From: JBFLYE01 sp040756715 [NCBI: bacterium]
GTDB taxonomy: Bacteria > UBA9089 > UBA9088
Length of the DNA: 15,189 nucleotides
Direction of reading: 5' to 3'
Assembly: GCA_040756715.1 (NCBI GenBank)
Contig: JBFLYE010000048.1
Span: forward strand, 1 to 15,189
The position numbers and the translations under genes are program-made. Below, piece by piece: positions 13,578 to 15,189 of the stretch (the first letter of the stretch is position 1; each line of letters begins with the position of its first letter). The notes under the pieces were generated by a model. The model searched no databases. It saw nothing but the letters and a program-made list of their open reading frames with translations, and was not told the DNA's origin.

Positions 13578-13799
13578 ATGGCAATTGAAATATTAGATGT
13601 AAGGGGGCTTAGGTGCCCCCACCCAGTAATGAAGATTGCGATTAAGTCTCCTGATATGAAAAAGGGGGATATTCTGGAGGTTTTGGGAGATTGCCCTACA
13701 TTTGAAAGGGGTGTGAGGCTATGGTGTGAGAGGATGAATAAGGTAATACTTTCTATAAAGGAAGAGGAAGGGGGTTTGAGGATACAAATACAGTTTTAA
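13578..13799 (+). CDS. TusA-family sulfur carrier/sulfurtransferase-like protein
   Basis: The 73-residue protein begins MAIEILDVRGLRCPHPV, with the CPxP motif and its cysteine at residue 13 that defines TusA-type proteins. It continues with KKGDILEVLGDCPTFERGV and VILSIKEEEGGLRIQIQF. TusA relatives carry persulfide sulfur on that cysteine or act in redox and membrane-related roles. This one has two further cysteines, in GDCPTFE and LWCER, replacing the usual DPGA-type segment, and may form a distinct subgroup. An upstream in-frame ATG at 13560 would add MYYFLI, but the family normally starts at the chosen site and the promoter would then overlap the coding region. The stop overlaps the ribosome binding site of the response regulator, so the two are probably co-transcribed. 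Confidence 0.85.
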   Translation: MAIEILDVRGLRCPHPVMKIAIKSPDMKKGDILEVLGDCPTFERGVRLWCERMNKVILSIKEEEGGLRIQIQF

Positions 13800-13805
13800 G
13801 GAGGT
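13798..13805 (+). promoter_or_regulatory. Shine-Dalgarno that sets the response regulator start
   Basis: AAGGAGGT overlaps the tusA-like stop codon and lies 7 nt before the ATG at 13813. It rules out the in-frame GTG at 13804, which falls within the ribosome binding site itself. Confidence 0.85.
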
Positions 13806-13812
13806 GGATGAT

Positions 13813-14253
13813 ATGAATATGCACGCAATAAATATTCTTTTGGTAGAAGATAATGAGGACGATATTGTAATAATTCAAAAGGTATTTAAAAAGCTTAAGC
13901 TTATCAACCCATTGTATATTGTAAGGGATGGGGAGGAGGCAATAGATTTTCTCTTAAATAAAGGAGATTATTCAGATAAAGAAAAAGCTCCAAGACCAGG
14001 GCTTATTTTATTAGATATAAATATGCCAAGGATGGATGGGTTTGAGACATTGGAAAATATCAAAAAAGAGCCGTGCTTAAAGACAATCCCTGTAATAATG
14101 CTTACTGTCTCAGAGAGGGAAGAGGATATTGTGAGAAGCTATGAGAATGGTGCGGTATCCTATATTACCAAGCCAATGGACTTTGAGCAATTTGTAAAGG
14201 TAATGGAGCAATTTGAGATTTATTGGACACTTGTCTCAAAGATACCAAAGTAA
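13813..14253 (+). CDS. Stand-alone CheY-like response regulator (Rcp1-like)
   Basis: The 146-residue protein is a single receiver domain. The acidic pair is E12-D13 (LLVEDNEDD), the phosphoacceptor aspartate is D68 (LILLDINMP), the switch threonine is T98 (IPVIMLT) and the lysine is K120 (SYITKP). RDGEEAIDFLL and the C-terminal helix ending [11 protein letters not shown] resemble Rcp1-type regulators that pair with phytochrome-like or hybrid histidine kinases. There is no output domain, so it acts by protein contact. No kinase gene is near. The start at 13813 follows a strong Shine-Dalgarno by 7 nt. The last ~58 bases are repeated at the end of the next gene. Confidence 0.92.
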   Translation: MNMHAINILLVEDNEDDIVIIQKVFKKLKLINPLYIVRDGEEAIDFLLNKGDYSDKEKAPRPGLILLDINMPRMDGFETLENIKKEPCLKTIPVIMLTVSEREEDIVRSYENGAVSYITKPMDFEQFVKVMEQFEIYWTLVSKIPK

Positions 14254-14255
14254 AA
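14197..14255 (+). repeat. Direct repeat, copy A (3' end of response regulator gene)
   Basis: This 59-bp stretch matches 14676-14734 with seven mismatches. Six of these are synonymous and one changes Glu to Asp. The first 20 bases are identical. Homology ends right after the stop codons. Confidence 0.92.
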
Positions 14256-14285
14256 GCCTAAAGAGTCAGAGAGTCCAATGGTTAG

Positions 14286-14734
<449 letters not shown>

Positions 14735-14803
14735 CAGGAATATCTATCTACTACATTTTATTTTAGTCTGCCAAAAAAAAGGCATATTATAAGGGAAGTA
14801 AAA

Positions 14804-15069
14804 ATGGAGAGGATATGTAAATGGTTAATTGGAGGGATGCTGGCATGGGTTATAATTGGGTTTGCCATAGCAGAGGAAAGACAAGAAGAAATAGCAGGCG
14901 AGGAAGAGCTGCTATTTAGAGAGATACCCGTAGTTGTTACAGCAGCAAAAAAAGAACAACTTGCTACTGAGGCGCCTGCAATCGTTACTGTAATTACAGA
15001 AGAAGAGATTAAAAAATGGGCGCACGCAACCTCCTTGATGTGTTAAAAACTGTTCCTGGATTTATATAG
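14804..15069 (+). pseudogene. Truncated, frameshifted TonB-dependent receptor remnant
   Basis: The frame opened by the ATG at 14804 gives a signal-like hydrophobic segment (about 7-24). It continues with REIPVVVTAAKKEQLATEAP and AIVTVITEEEI, the usual beginning of the plug domain of TonB-dependent receptors. In this frame it ends at a TAA at 15044-15046. Shifting by one base within AAAAAATGGG (15011-15020) restores the expected family sequence GARNLLDVLKTVPGFI, which then meets a TAG at 15067-15069. About 90 codons of a gene normally over 1.8 kb are left, with no barrel. One lost G, or one lost A in the A-run, explains the shift. A weak GGGAAG precedes the start. It is most likely dead, although transcript slippage on the A-run could restore the frame for a few codons. 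Confidence 0.8.
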
Positions 15070-15135
15070 TTAATTCCATAACGCTTTACAAAATGTATGT
15101 GTTTAGATAATCTTAAGGAAAACTTTATAAAATTA

Positions 15136-15163
15136 TGAATTTTGAATGTTGAATTTTGAATTA
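15136..15163 (+). repeat. Heptanucleotide repeat, four units, after the receptor remnant
   Basis: Units read TGAATTT, TGAATGT, TGAATTT, TGAATTA. The stretch 15070-15189 holds no gene; this array is its only visible structure. Confidence 0.85.
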
Positions 15164-15189
15164 AAAGGGGAAAAATTTTATAAAACTTA

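Noticed and set aside
13804-13812. GTG start for the response regulator, three codons upstream
   Set aside because: It lies in the AAGGAGGT ribosome binding site; the ATG at 13813 has ideal 7-nt spacing.
14770-14784. TGCC-A8-GGCA hairpin as a terminator after the protease-like fusion gene
   Set aside because: The stem is only 4 bp and no U-tract follows on the plus strand.
14785-14790. TATTAT as -10 box for the receptor remnant
   Set aside because: No acceptable -35 at 16-18 bp upstream, and it is 13 nt from the ATG, unlike the other promoters.
15011-15020. Programmed -1 ribosomal frameshift in the receptor gene
   Set aside because: TAAAAAA is an imperfect slippery site, and the restored frame stops after about 16 codons, so a useful product is unlikely.

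Overview
This window looks like chromosomal DNA from an uncultured, AT-rich, Gram-negative-type (diderm) bacterium with flagellar genes. Evidence for an outer membrane is a UPF0164/PorV-like barrel protein and a TonB-dependent-receptor remnant. Evidence for motility is fliY (FliN domain) and fliO. No taxonomic marker is present, so a candidate phylum is only an impression from the mix of PorV-like, NHL/CARDB and retropepsin-like genes. No rRNA, tRNA, CRISPR array or transposase was seen.

Region 1 (1-3772, + strand): the 3' end of an 11-residue-repeat coiled-coil gene, then five tandem paralogous genes for small retropepsin-like (clan AA) aspartic protease domains. All five are entered through an identical TAA-A-ATG-GG junction. 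A strong Shine-Dalgarno then precedes an outer-membrane barrel protein, followed by a LysM/coiled-coil envelope protein. Region 2 (3773-5462, - strand): fliY-fliO-yajC, joined by 4-bp overlaps. Region 3 (5557-7675, + strand): moeA and mtnA, overlapping by 8 bp and divergent from fliY. Region 4 (7665-13480, - strand): a secreted NHL-propeller/CARDB protein, a nuoM without visible nuoL/nuoN, 5-formyltetrahydrofolate cyclo-ligase, an Mth938-like protein and a CCA-adding enzyme. Region 5 (13578-15189, + strand): a TusA-family protein, a CheY-like response regulator, a second kind of retropepsin-like gene whose 3' end is copied from a response regulator, and a frameshifted, truncated TonB-dependent-receptor remnant.

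The most interesting signals are four. (i) The five-copy protease array has near-constant ends and a divergent centre. (ii) The response-regulator tail is fused to the sixth protease-like gene. (iii) Four promoters (fliY, moeA, NHL gene, tusA) place the -10 box 6-9 nt before an SD-less ATG, which predicts leaderless or nearly leaderless mRNAs. (iv) Three separate arrays of 7-bp units share an NNNSAAT pattern, and one lies inside the cyclo-ligase coding region.

Genes are packed tightly. Both convergent gene pairs abut or overlap, and no clear intrinsic terminator is visible. No gap between genes exceeds 300 bases.
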